A stretch of 48,722 bases of DNA from Tubiluchus corallicola (Eukaryota > Priapulida > Priapulimorpha > Priapulimorphida > Tubiluchidae): contig JAQGDQ010000826.1 in the NCBI GenBank assembly GCA_030141605.1, positions 42,501 through 91,222 on the forward strand, given 5' to 3'. The position numbers were made by a program, and so were the translations under genes. Positions within the stretch are counted from its first letter, which is position 1, and each line of letters begins with the position of its first letter. The notes beneath the pieces are model-generated. The model did not search any database. It was given only the letters and a program-made list of their open reading frames with translations, and was not told the origin of the DNA. Of this stretch, positions 24,201 to 37,241 are shown one piece after another.

Positions 24201-27200
24201 TGACCAGTCTGATGATTGCTGAAAAAATCCTTTTATGGAATAAAAGATAAACTTTTAGTTTTGCATGCAGAATTTTCTGAATAATTTTATTTACTTTCCA
24301 AATAATCGCAGGATTGTACATAATAATAATCCATAAAATTTAAAAAAGGGAGGAATGGCAAAAGACCAAATGGTCACCTAGTCTGCCAGGCCACACCCAT
24401 TTTGCAATTTCAAAAAAGTGACAAAGAAACAGTTCAAATAATTTATATGAAATACAGCTTGTCCAATATTTCCTGTAGAAGGCATTTTAAGTAAGAAATC
24501 TTTATCCTAAGCTAAAGCAACTCACAAGTTGTGTAGTCCGCAATAAAGCCACGACCGGCCAGCGATCCATCACTGCGGAACCGGATCCACATTTTTTGCG
24601 CCACAGTTATATTTGACGGTGGAGTTTGACCACAGTACCGTCCGATCAATGGTCCATCGGCATTGTCGACACGTACAGCAACATAGTCATTATTGCAGAA
24701 TTCGTCTGACCGAACGTCAAAGAGACTGAAAATCAAAAAATAAGTAGGCAGGTTCTGAAGCATTTCAGAGAGGAAATTAAATCAAATGACCTCGAGCAGC
24801 CACATGAAGTTAGGTGAAGCCATTGAAGCCATCTAGGGTCTTCAATTAGGTAACACAAACAAAGAGTTGCAAATGTGCCTTTCTATCTGTTTGTTTATTG
24901 GCCAATGTAAACGCCTGTTATGCTAACAGTTCAAACACGAGAAATCATGGCGGCCTCTGTGAATAGATAAGGGGAAATAAGAATTCTAAAAAACAGAATT
25001 GGTGCTACTTCATAAGAGAAAATAAAAATTTGGAAAAACAAAATTGGTACTACTTCATAATGGAAAGCAAAACTTGTGAAAAACAGAATTAGTGCTACCT
25101 GATAAGGGAAAATAAGAATTCTGAAAAACAGAATTGGTACTACTTCATAAGGGAAGAAAATTCTGAAAAACAGAACTGGCATGACTTCATAAGAGAAAAT
25201 AAAAATTTAGAAAAACAAAATTGGTACTACTTCATAATGGAAAGCAAAAACTCTGAAAAACACAAGTGGAAAACATAGTGGAAAAACCTATGAAACAAAA
25301 TTTAACGTTAAAAATGACATATTAACGCAGTTTGACATGCTGCAAGTCGGAATCCAGCATGCAAAGACAAGGCCTAGTGATTGTTGATGGAGGTAGTATG
25401 CAGGGGTGACACTCATAAAGAATGCAGATTGAGAGCAATCGTACTCGTAAACGATGAAAAGAAAAAGCGTTACTAAGAACCGACTAATTAAAGTTCCACT
25501 TCACATCTTGAATTTTATCTTAAAATCGCATCTCAAACGAAAATAAACAGCTAAGCAACCAGAGAAAGCTTCATAAATGTCTCCAAATCCTATTTTACTC
25601 GTTTATTTCTTTACACAGTGGTGTGCATCGTCGAGAACATAATAATGCACAGAAATATTATATACCATCACCTATACAAATAATGGGCTTTTTGGCCCAA
25701 AACCTTAAATAGGAGTGAAGAGCCAAGTGGGCATGCACAATCGAATATTCAGTCCACTTCGTTCGCCATACTGATTATGGATGTTCACCACGTACACCTG
25801 AATGTGACTATCACTCCCTAGCTCAGGTCGGTGTCTCAGCTCAGATTTTTATCCTTGTATGTGAAACATGTGAAAGCTATCCTTCGTAAAACGGATATTA
25901 TCTCTGACAACCTCGTGAACACAAAACAACATATCAGGGATTCCGAGAGAACTAAACTGTGCACCTATCTCTATCTGAATCCCAAACTATCTGTCAGTGC
26001 AATGTATAGCGTTAAAGTAAATGAGCTCCATAGGATTAAAACATCTCGGTTTCGCCTCTCCTCACATAACCTAGCTATTGAGACTGGAAGATGGGCAAGG
26101 ATAAAAAGAGAAGACAGGCTATGCTCCTGTTCTGGCTTAAACATTCAAACAGAAGAGCATGTTATCTGTTTTTGTCCACTTACTAATCACCTTCGTGAAG
26201 ATAACACTCAACTGAACTTCAACGATTTGCATGAATTTTTCAATGGAAACCCAAAGTCATATTGTGAATTTGTAAATAACTGTTTAGCGATTTTTGGACA
26301 GTAATGATCATGTTAGACGATAATAAGTGTGTAGTGAGAAGTTGTAAATAATTCTTCAGATATTTTTTGACAGTAATGATCATGTTATATGCTCAAAAGT
26401 CCTTTTTTTGTAGTGATCTATGGACTGAACTAAAGTATCATGTTCGACTATCTCGTAATCAGTCAATAAACTTATATATATATATGAATAAGTTGACATT
26501 CTTGCATCACATGACTGCAACCTCGTGGAAGACCACACATATCATGGCATGCTAGCACTTAGTGATCACAGGCTGACGTGAATGTTTTCTCTCATTAAGT
26601 CAGCTTAATGTGGTTGTTCCACCTAAAATAATTACTGGGATATAGGAACTCAATGGGAATTTAGGAGTCCATTGTAAAGGAAAAATATTGCTACATTGCT
26701 TCTGGACACGTCAGCAAAAGTTGTGAAACACTGAAAATCTAAGCCAAGCATTGATATTTTTATTTGTCATTAAGATAACCGTTAATGTGGCATTAACGGT
26801 TGCAAAAATGGCGGACTTATAAAGCCTAAACACCAATAATATGTAGTCTATGTAATATGCTGTCAGCTATATAACCTCTTGCTTAAACTAACTGCTTGTG
26901 GTGTGGTACCATTATGACTAATCAATAATTCCAGTTAGGGGGAAAAATCAATGCTAGTGATGTTTCCACACAAGATGAATTAAAAAGCTAAACTTAATTT
27001 ATAAACACATATAATTAACTATGCAATTACTTAATGAAGACGCAGTCATGTTCTTTGTTTACAGTGGACACATCAGCAAAAGTTGTGAAACACTTAAAAT
27101 CTATGCCTATATTTAAGCCAAGCATTGATATTTTTATTTGTCATTAAGATAACCGTTAATGTGGCATTAACGGTTGCAAAAATGGCGGAATTATAAAGCC

Positions 27201-30200
27201 TAAAAACCAATACTCTATGCAATATGCTGATGATATGGGATAAGAAACATACTCAAATACAGCTATATAAGCATTTGCTTACATTAACTGCTTGTGGTGT
27301 GGTACTATTATGACTAATCAATAATTCCAGTTAGGGGAAAAATCAATGCTAGTGATGTTTCCACACAAGACTAGTTAAAAAGCTAAACTGAATTTATAAA
27401 CACATATAATTAATTATGCAATTACTTAATAAAACTCATTATTCGTTCGCAAACCGTAAATACTGATTACGCATGAAACGGTAACGAAAACTGTATTCAG
27501 ATAATATTACTGTAAACAATTTATTTACCTAAATGAAAGTTGAATTTTGTTCCCAGGGCTTGCTTGGACAGTCCAGATGCATTCTACGTTGTTCGGATAA
27601 CTATTAGGGTATCTGGGACTCGTGAATGATCCATGCTCAGACAGAAGTGCACCACCACAAGCTGGCAAAAAGTTAGAATTCTATTCACAAAAATTCTGAT
27701 AATCTCCATAAGCTTGACATTGGATCAAGACAGTAAAAGTTAGTAGGTACTAGTGTTTTCCTTTCTTATCAAATGAACAGACTCAAATTTTTTTTTCAAA
27801 ATTACTTAAAGGACAAGAAAAGGCCTAGTTAAAGCAAGTCTCAGAAAATTTTTGCTAGAGAATTATAACGGTTAGAGGAAATCTTGTAAGCATTTATCAT
27901 ATTCATGCTAAAAAAGAATTTCCTGTTTGTTTTCATTCTAAATTCTCCCGAGAGACTGTCACGGCGGCGCAATATTAGATGGCGTCACAGAACCACAATA
28001 CAAGTCTTTATAGTACATGTGCTGAGAACTCACTGCGACTGTGTTCGAGTGATGTCATGCCACGTGATCAGTCACATGCTGGCTTTTCAATTGGTGGACT
28101 AAATGAAACATGTCTGCACCAACGTTTACTGCATCAGTTGAAATATTTTACAAAAATTGGAGTGAATGCGAAAACGTGAGTACTTCATTCATTTACGATT
28201 ATACTTAGGTGATGTAATTTTTTATTGCGAATTTTCCTAGGCTTACTTTGGTTGGCCATTTTCTTGTCCTTTAAGAAGCAAGTTCTAAATAAAATTAAAA
28301 AATTAATAAACCTGTAGCATTTTATCATTTGCTGCTTCATGGACATTACAAAAAATTTTGAAATTGTACAGCTCTGCAAGACAAATGAACGAAACAAGTG
28401 AATGAATGAGTGAATGAGTGAATGAGTGAGTGAGTGAGTGAGTGAATGAATGAATGAATGAATGAATGAATGAATGAATGAATGAATGAATGAATGAATG
28501 AATGAAAGATGAATGAATGAATGAATGAATGAATGAATGAATGAATGAATGAATGAATGAATGAATGAATGAATGAATGAATGAATGAATGAATGAATGA
28601 ATGAATGAATGAATGAATGAATGAATGAATGAATGAATGAATGAATGAACGAAACAAACTTTACAGATTACAAGCTAGTAGGTTAAATTTTTAGACGCGT
28701 TTATCAATCGAAACATCTTTGAGCTTTTCCTTGCTTGCTTTCTTTATATGCAAAAGTGGCAATATTTGTGCTCATAATATCAGTTTTATATACAGAAGTG
28801 GCAATATTTGTGCACATAATATTAGTTTAGTACCCTGTAAATTACTAGAGCCATATAACATTTTATCATATTTTAGTAATTTCATTGTTTTGTATGTTTA
28901 ATGTACAACTCTTTCTACCTTTTAAATTAAATTTAAGGTGTGCGTTGTGTATCTTATTTATAGAATTGCTTTGCATATAGATTATATATGCTTACTGTCT
29001 TTTGTGTGTTGTGTACTAAGTTTTAATTGTTCCTTTTGATTTTCTTTGTTGCATTGTCTTTTTCGTGTTGTGTACTAAGTTTTAATTGTTCCTTTTGATT
29101 TTCTTTGTTCCATTGTCTTTTGTGTGTTGTGTACTAAGTTTTAATTGTTCTTTTTGATTTTCTTTGTTCCATTGTCTTTTGTGTGTTGTGTACTAAGTTT
29201 TAATTGTTCCTTTTGATTTTCTTTGTTCCATTGACTTTTGTGTGTTGTGTACTAAGTTTTAATTGTTCCTTTTGATTTTCTTTGTTCCATTGTCTTTTGT
29301 GTGTTGTGTACTAAGTTTTAATTGTTCTTTTTGATTTTCTTTGTTCCATTGTCTTTTGTGTGTTGTGTACTAAGTTTTAATTGTTCTTTTTGATTTTCTT
29401 TGTTCCATTGACTTTTGTGCGTTGTGTACTAAGTTTTAATTGTTCCTTTTGATTTTCTTTGTTCCATTGACTTTTGTGTGTTGTGTACTAAGTTTTAATT
29501 GTTCCTTTTGATTTTCTTTGTTCCATTGACTTTTGTGTGTTGTGTACTAAGTTTTAATTGTTCCTTTTGATTTTCTTTGTTCCATTGTTTTTTGTGTGTT
29601 GTGTTGTGTACTAAGTTTTAATTGTTCCTTTTGATTTTCTTTGTTCCATTGTTTTTTGTGTGTTGTGTTGTGTACTAAGTTTTAATTGTTCCTTTTGATT
29701 TTCTTTGTTCCATTGACTTTTGTGTGTTGTGTACTAAGTTTTAATTGTTCCTTTTGATTTTCTTTGTTCCATTGACTTTTGTGTGTTGTGTACTAAGTTT
29801 TAATTGTTCCTTTTGATTTTCTTTGTTCCATTGTCTTTTGCGTGTTGTGTACTAAGTTTTAATTGTTCTTTTTGATTTTCTTTGTTCCATTGTCTTTTGT
29901 GTGTTGTGTACTAGGTTTTAATTGTTCCTTTTGATTTTCTTTGTTCCATTGTCTTTTGTGTGTTGTGTACTAAGTTTTAATTGTTCTTTTTGATTTTCTT
30001 TGTTCCATTGTTTTTTGTGTGTTGTGTTGTGTACTAAGTTTTAATTGTTCCTTTTGATTTTCTTTGTTCCATTGACTTTTGTGCGTTGTGTACTAAGTTT
30101 TAATTGTTCCTTTTGATTTTCTTTGTTCCATTGACTTTTGTGTGTTGTGTACTAAGTTTTAATTGTTCCTTTTGATTTTCTTTGTTGCATTGTCTTTTTC

Positions 30201-33200
30201 GTGTTGTGTACTAAGTTTTAATTGTTCTTTTTGATTTTCTTTGTTCCATTGTCTTTTGTGTGTTGTGTACTAGGTTTTAATTGTTCCTTTTGATGTTCTT
30301 TGTTCCATTGTCTTTTGTGTGTTGTGTACTAAGTTTTGTTCTTTTTGATTTTCTTTGTTCCATTGTCTTTTGTGTGTTGTGTACTAGGTTTTAATTGTTC
30401 CTTTTGATTTTCTTTGTTCCATTGTCTTTTGTGTGTTGTGTACTAAGTTTTAATTGTTCTTTTTGATTTTCTTTGTTCCATTGTTTTTTGTGTGTTGTGT
30501 TGTGTACTAAGTTTTAATTGTTCCTTTTGATTTTCTTTGTTCCATTGTCTTTTGTGTGTTGTGTACTAAGTTTTAATTGTTCCTTTTGATTTTCTTTGTT
30601 CCATTGACTTTTGTGTGTTGTGTATTAAGTTTTAATTGTTCCTTTTGATTTTCTTTGTTGCATTGTCTTTTGTGTGTTGTGTACTAAGTTTTAATTGTTC
30701 TTTTTGATTTTCTTTGTTCCATTGTCTTTTGTGTGTTGTGTACTAAGTTTTAATTGTTCCTTTTGATTTTCTTTGTTCCATTGTCTTTTGTGTGTTGTGT
30801 ACTAGGTTTTAATTGTTCCTTTTGATTTTCTTTGTTCCATTGTCTTTTGTGTGTTGTGTACTAAGTTTTAATTGTTCTTTTTGATTTTCTTTGTTCTGTA
30901 CTGGGTGTTTTGTTTTCATTGTTTAACTAAACATCTTGGAACATGTAAATACTGTTTTACAATTTTAACGTTTCACGGTAAAAAATTCTTATCTTGACTA
31001 ATTATGCTTAAAAATCTGTTAAAATCCTTCTGAGCAAATGCTTTAGCACTTAAAAAATTAAAAAATAAAAAAGTAATTAAATTAATAAAACAATTATAAT
31101 TTTTATACTGCCACAAATTTTGACATTCGCAAGCCAAGTACTAATGGTGACTGAATTTTCTGAAAACCCACGAGACAAAGATTTGTCACAAACTGGAAAA
31201 AACTCAGCTATACTGTCATCAAATGCTTTTTCTGCTGCCTGATTCTATTCTGTTTTCAGACAAAACACACAAGCCCTTGAACACACCTCATTGAAAACCA
31301 TCAGGAAATGTGCCCTATTGTATTGCAAAGATTTCCAATTGACTTACCAGCAGGTTAACATCAGTAGTAAGTTAGCAATGAGTTTAATTATTACAAGAGC
31401 TGCGTATAATGTCAGCGCATGACACCCTGCTAAGCTATAGACCTCTCTAACCAAGTAAACGCTTTTGTAAGCCGACACCTACTGAGGATGAAACGTACGA
31501 AAAACACGCAAGAAAACACACTTGTGATCAGTGAAAACACACAAGATTTTTCTCATAATAACACCGTTTGTTAAAGTGCCTAGTTCACATAATGTTATCG
31601 CTTCTATGTCACCTCTAACTTCATATTCCAGAAAGCGAAATACTGTGTGAACAGTGAAATTAGTGTGACTTCGCTAACGGTTGCACGAAACAAAATTAAA
31701 GAGAAAACCAGATGATTGTGTAAACATTAGTTCAGAATAAAGTATGCTCTAAAATATTGAAAACTACAATAGCTTTTTTTAAATCAAAACTTAGATTAAA
31801 TAATAATTACCACGGATACTCAAATTCCGTTAAACTTTCAAAGTTATGCGCGGCTCAGTGAATCTACTAAGATTGGCAGCGGCGCCTTTTTGTCACATTC
31901 GCGTGATCGATAAATAGAAGGTGGTACCGTGATAAGCACGATCATGAACTGCAGTGTTAGTTTCTGACATCATGTGACGTAGGGCCCATTCTTCCTGACC
32001 TCGTGTTTAAACAGTACTGTAACACTTATGCAAATGTGCTCGTTGCACAAGGGAAGATGTCTGCCATTGCACAAACTGTGGTTAGTTTCTGACGTAAGCA
32101 ATAGCTGTGTTTGGTTGTCGTTTATTAACTTTCTAAGCTAGTTATTCAAATATAATGAACAATTGTTAACTTTTATAGCTAAGAAAGTATATCTTTTGGA
32201 CAGTGAGTTAAAATGAGATTAAGTCTAAACAATGATCCAGTCTTCCTTTAAGTAACAGCACTTGCAATATTCGGAGACTAAAATTCAAGTTCAGCGAGTT
32301 ATAAGTGATGCATTATCAGGTGTTGCATACTGCCGACAATCATTCACAGACATCGTAGAAGTCTTTAAGCTTTAGCTTTCATGCTACTTGGAAAATAAAC
32401 CTACCCGAGGAAGCCTGATTGTAAACTGCGCGAAATCCGTTGCGAGTTAATGCCGAATCAGAATAGAAGTTGACAGTAAGCGCTGATCCGTACGAAGTGA
32501 TTAGAGATGGCACAGTCGTTCCGCAGTATTTACCTAAACAAAAAACATTATTATGCATCGTATATATTAATTCTGCCGATATATATATAAATATGATTCG
32601 AGGCTACAGCTTCGACGACGGCACCATACATCAAGCGAAAGGTCTCGATCTAGTGTTGTGCCATTGGGGGTTTATTTTTCGAATTGGGCCCACCGGGACG
32701 AACGGGGGAGGGCGAAAAACCTCCAAAAATACCCATTTTTCGGTCGTTTTTTGCAAAACTTGTACCTCTTATTTCTGAAGAACTGGAACACGAGCCGGGG
32801 GTGGTGCCGGCCAAGGATAGATAGCCCATTCAGTAGTGGGTGTCATAGGCGTATTTAGAATTTGCGAGAGGACCACAGCGTCCCCATAACGGGCGTTTTC
32901 CCGGACCCAACTCGCGATTTTTTCGAAATTTTGATCAAACAGCATGCGGAAAAAACATTCTAGCGGTGCCTGGTGGGACTCTCGGAAGGAGATATATAGT
33001 TCTTTAGAAAGAGGAAGAACAGGGCTACACGATGATGTGGGCTATATTTTAGTACATGTCCAGCAAAAGGAGTATGGACGAGTTAATTAGATTTCCATTT
33101 TTGGCAATTTTCGCTTGCAAAACCATTGTTCTGACATCATCCATTATACTCTGCCCATAACTTTAATTCAGTAAAAGCTGCTACTGGCTTTGCGTTATAA

Positions 33201-36200
33201 GAGAGGACTGGGTAGGATGTTCGCGTATTATTGATTGTGTGTATTTATACGCAAAATTTTTTGTGCGGCCATTGCTAGTGAAATAATAATTTAGAAAACG
33301 TCAGATGAAAATCTTTTGATGAGAGCACGCAACAAGAATTACTGACTGCGCTTAAGCAATTTCTCGTGAAAACAATGAGCTTGTTGCCTGGATGTCACAA
33401 TCCAAGGTTAAAAGTCTCCCCTTCAGATGAATTACAGAATTATGGATGGTGTTTAAGTTGCAAATCGAGCCTTTTGTGGTACAAAAAATACCAACCAAAA
33501 AATCTGCCTTTGGATACAAAATAAAAATTCTTCGGCAAGTACTTAATAGATAACAATTATAATCAATTATTATTATGGAAACTGAAGGATAATAATCACA
33601 CGGAAATATTGATTTTTTTCACAAGGATTTCCAAATGAGGTGAAGGCCATAGTTGCCACATTGGACAAATGTCTATAAAAACACCACTGCAGCCATCACT
33701 ATTACCATTTCTTCAGGGAAATAACAGTTCTGATAATTTTGTCCAGGATACATGAGCTACCAGTGTCTACTTGTAGTTAAGCTATCAATAATGTTATTGA
33801 TAAGAAAGGCCACTATTTCTCAACACTGACACTGCTTCAAAAACAGTTTCAAAGGCAGTTTCAAGGGTTACCCACGACAGTACTATACTCAGTCTCAGTA
33901 CTTAAAACAGTCTGAATTAAAATCTGTGCGATTATGCGATTGATTTACACAGAAATTTTATTTTTCAATCCTGTTAAGTACCAGGTTAATATGATATTGC
34001 TATAGTTCATCTGATATAAGAAACAGATTAACGAGTTTCAACGGCTCATGCATTACACATAAATACGTGTAATTTACGCGTAATACGTGTAAAATACCTG
34101 TGACGTGGACGCGTAATGGGCAGTAACCTTTCACATATCCACTGTACCATAACATATATTGTAAATTGGTCAAAGGTTTAGCAGCAAATCGCAACCAGTA
34201 AATGTAATGTGGTACATACAGGCAAGAAACATCCTGCCTACGTTTATACTATGTCAGATCGTATGATACCTAGTGCATCCACAGTACGAGATGTGGGCAC
34301 TATGATGCCCAAGTGGAGTACAGTTAGAAGAACGATAATTGATACTGTTTTGGATATAAGCACGTGGTGCCTCCTCTCCTTGTGTTTGTTTTTTGCAAAT
34401 TTAGGCTGTTGACAGACAGGTGAGCTAGGATAGGAAATAGGCCATTGGCTTCATTTTGCAGACAGGATAGGAAAGAAGTCATTCTTGTTCAGTACGTCGT
34501 GTCGTTTTATCACAAAATTTTGTCAGTCGAGTTCTCTTTAGCAAGTTAGTAAGATGCGGCAAAGATGTAAGTTTGATTTCTTCATATTTCATAATATTAT
34601 TATACATTTTCATTACAGCAGTTAATTATCCTTTTGACATTGGATCAGCAGAAAATGTTTTTATTTGCTTCAGATAAAACGAAGTCTAGTCGCACATAAT
34701 ATGTCAGTCAGTCAGTCAGTCAGTCAGTCAGTCAGTCAGTCAGTCAGTCAGTCAGTCAGTCAGTCAGTCAGTCAGTCAGTCAGTCAGTCAGTCAGTCAGC
34801 CAGCCAGCCAGCCAGTCAGTCAGTCAGTCAGTCAGTCAGTCAGTCAGTCAGTCAAATATGTCATGATGTGAAACTGATTTTGGGATGAGACGATGATTGC
34901 CCATTTTTGACAATAAAAAATCATAAATTACATCTAAAAGACTGCTGGACTTGTATTTAGCGCATGTCGCGCATAACTGGGAATCTTTAAGGTCCAGTCA
35001 GTCAGTCAGTCAGTCAGTCAGCCAAATATGTCATGACGTGATAGTGATTTTGGGATGAGACGATGATTGCCCATTTTGGACAATAAAAAATCACAAATTG
35101 CATCTAAAAGACTGTTGGACTTGTATTTAGCGCATGTCGCGCACAGATACCATCAGTACAAAAAATGCTTCAGTATTTCTGCACTAAACTTCCAGTGTCT
35201 TTGTTTTAAATATTAATAAATTTATTCAATTAATGAGTAACAGTCAATCATTTGACCATTAGACCTAATCAATACTTGCTGTACATTTAATAATAAAATT
35301 CAAAAAGATTTTACAGCAAAATTCATCAATATTATCCACATTTCCCTACCAATAGATGGAGCCTGCAGACTGTCACCATCACGGACTTCTACGTAATCGT
35401 GAGGGCACGTGACATTACTAGATGGAGCGTCCTCTATGTCCATGTATGTAAACAGCAAATTAACTCTCTCCCCTGGAAGAAATGATCAAAAATAAAACAC
35501 AGATCTTCCTTACAAATGTGATTTCTCATTTTGTTTTTGCTCTTCTCAGAACAACAAACAAACACCAACACTAAAACTAACGCTAACACTAAAACTAACA
35601 CTAAAACTAATGCTAACACTAAAACTAACACTAATACTAAAACTAACACTAAAACTAACACTAAAACTAACGCTAACACTAAAACTAACACTAAAACTAA
35701 TGCTAACACTAAAACTAACACTAATACTAAAACTAACACTAAAACTAACACTAAAACTAACACTAATACTAAAACTAACACTAAAACTAACACTAAAACT
35801 AACGCTAACACTAACACTAATACTAACGCTAACACTAAAACTAACACTAAAACTAACGCTAACACTAAAACTAACGCTAACACTAAAACTAACACTAGCA
35901 CTAATACTAACGCTAAAACTAACACTAACACTAAAACTAACGCTAACACTAATACTAATGCTAAAACTAACACTAATACTAACGCTAACACTAAAACTAA
36001 TGCTAACACCAACACTAATACTAACACTAACACTAATACTAATGCTAACACTAATACTAACGCTAACACTAAAACTAACACTAACATTAACACTAATACT
36101 AATACTAACGCTAACACTAATACTAACACTAACACTAATGCTAACACTAAAACTAACACTAACACAAGTCTCAGGGTACAGTTCCCTGGTAACGTTTATT

Positions 36201-37070
36201 TTAGTTAACAAAATTCATTGCTACATCAAATATTGTCATATCTTTCATCTCCTCCTTTCTCCTCTTTTCACTGTCACTACTAGCAAGTTCATCCTCATCT
36301 CTTTAGTACTATTACTAATCTCTGTTTTAGTATGAGAGTCTCTCGTACAAGCTCCTGACTTTGAAGGCTCTGCAACACATCACATATTACTAAGACTAAT
36401 TTGGATAAGCTGCAGAGAAAGACCCCCCCCAATTAAATACTTTATTAATGTTTGTCTGACTAATGTTGTAAAACTATAATTGGCATTGCATTTTATATTA
36501 CTGTATATTACTTAATTTTTCATTGATCGTAATTGTCATGTGTTGGTGAAATAAATAAATTATTAATATTATTATAACACTAACTATGACAATAGTAAAA
36601 AAATTGTAAGAAATGCAACAAATGTTGTCCTTATCATCAAAACAGCATGTGAGGCTCCATCAGAACTAACAAAAAACAGCAAAACTTATAGGTATGCAGT
36701 AATTATGCAATGCAACGTTGGAATAATGTCTGAAGATAGCAACTATATTGGCAATGAAAATTCGAATGAAATTCACATTTTAGAAGTTCAAGTTTTCACA
36801 TCTTTGTGGGAGCCTGTTGCCTTTCACTGCAAACCTCTCCCAATAACTACATCGACTCTAGATGCTTCTAAAATTGTGTGTGGGCTAGGTCAATCATCTG
36901 GGACATTTCTAAGATTTCCTACCTCTGGTCCAGACGCTGTATTAGTATACTAAGTTTGTAATTGCCTCTTATCATCTCTAAATTATAATCATTGTAATTT
37001 ATGATTTAAAGCCTCTTACAACATATAAAATTGTAATACAATTGCAATATTTGACCACTGTAAATACTGT

Positions 37071-37124
<54 letters not shown>

Positions 37125-37193
37125 CTGCTACTGCTACTGCTACTGCTACTGCTACTGCTACTGCTACTGCTACTGCTACTGCTACTGCTACTG

Positions 37194-37241
<48 letters not shown>

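Noticed and set aside
35434-36335. Overlapping frames of 220-243 codons on both strands
   Set aside because: They follow the hexanucleotide array, whose units contain no stop in several frames. The only real coding part is exon 2 at 35350-35472.
36705-36953. 82-codon plus-strand frame starting MQCNVGIMSEDSNYIG
   Set aside because: No recognised domain, splice sites or promoter; kept only as unassigned.
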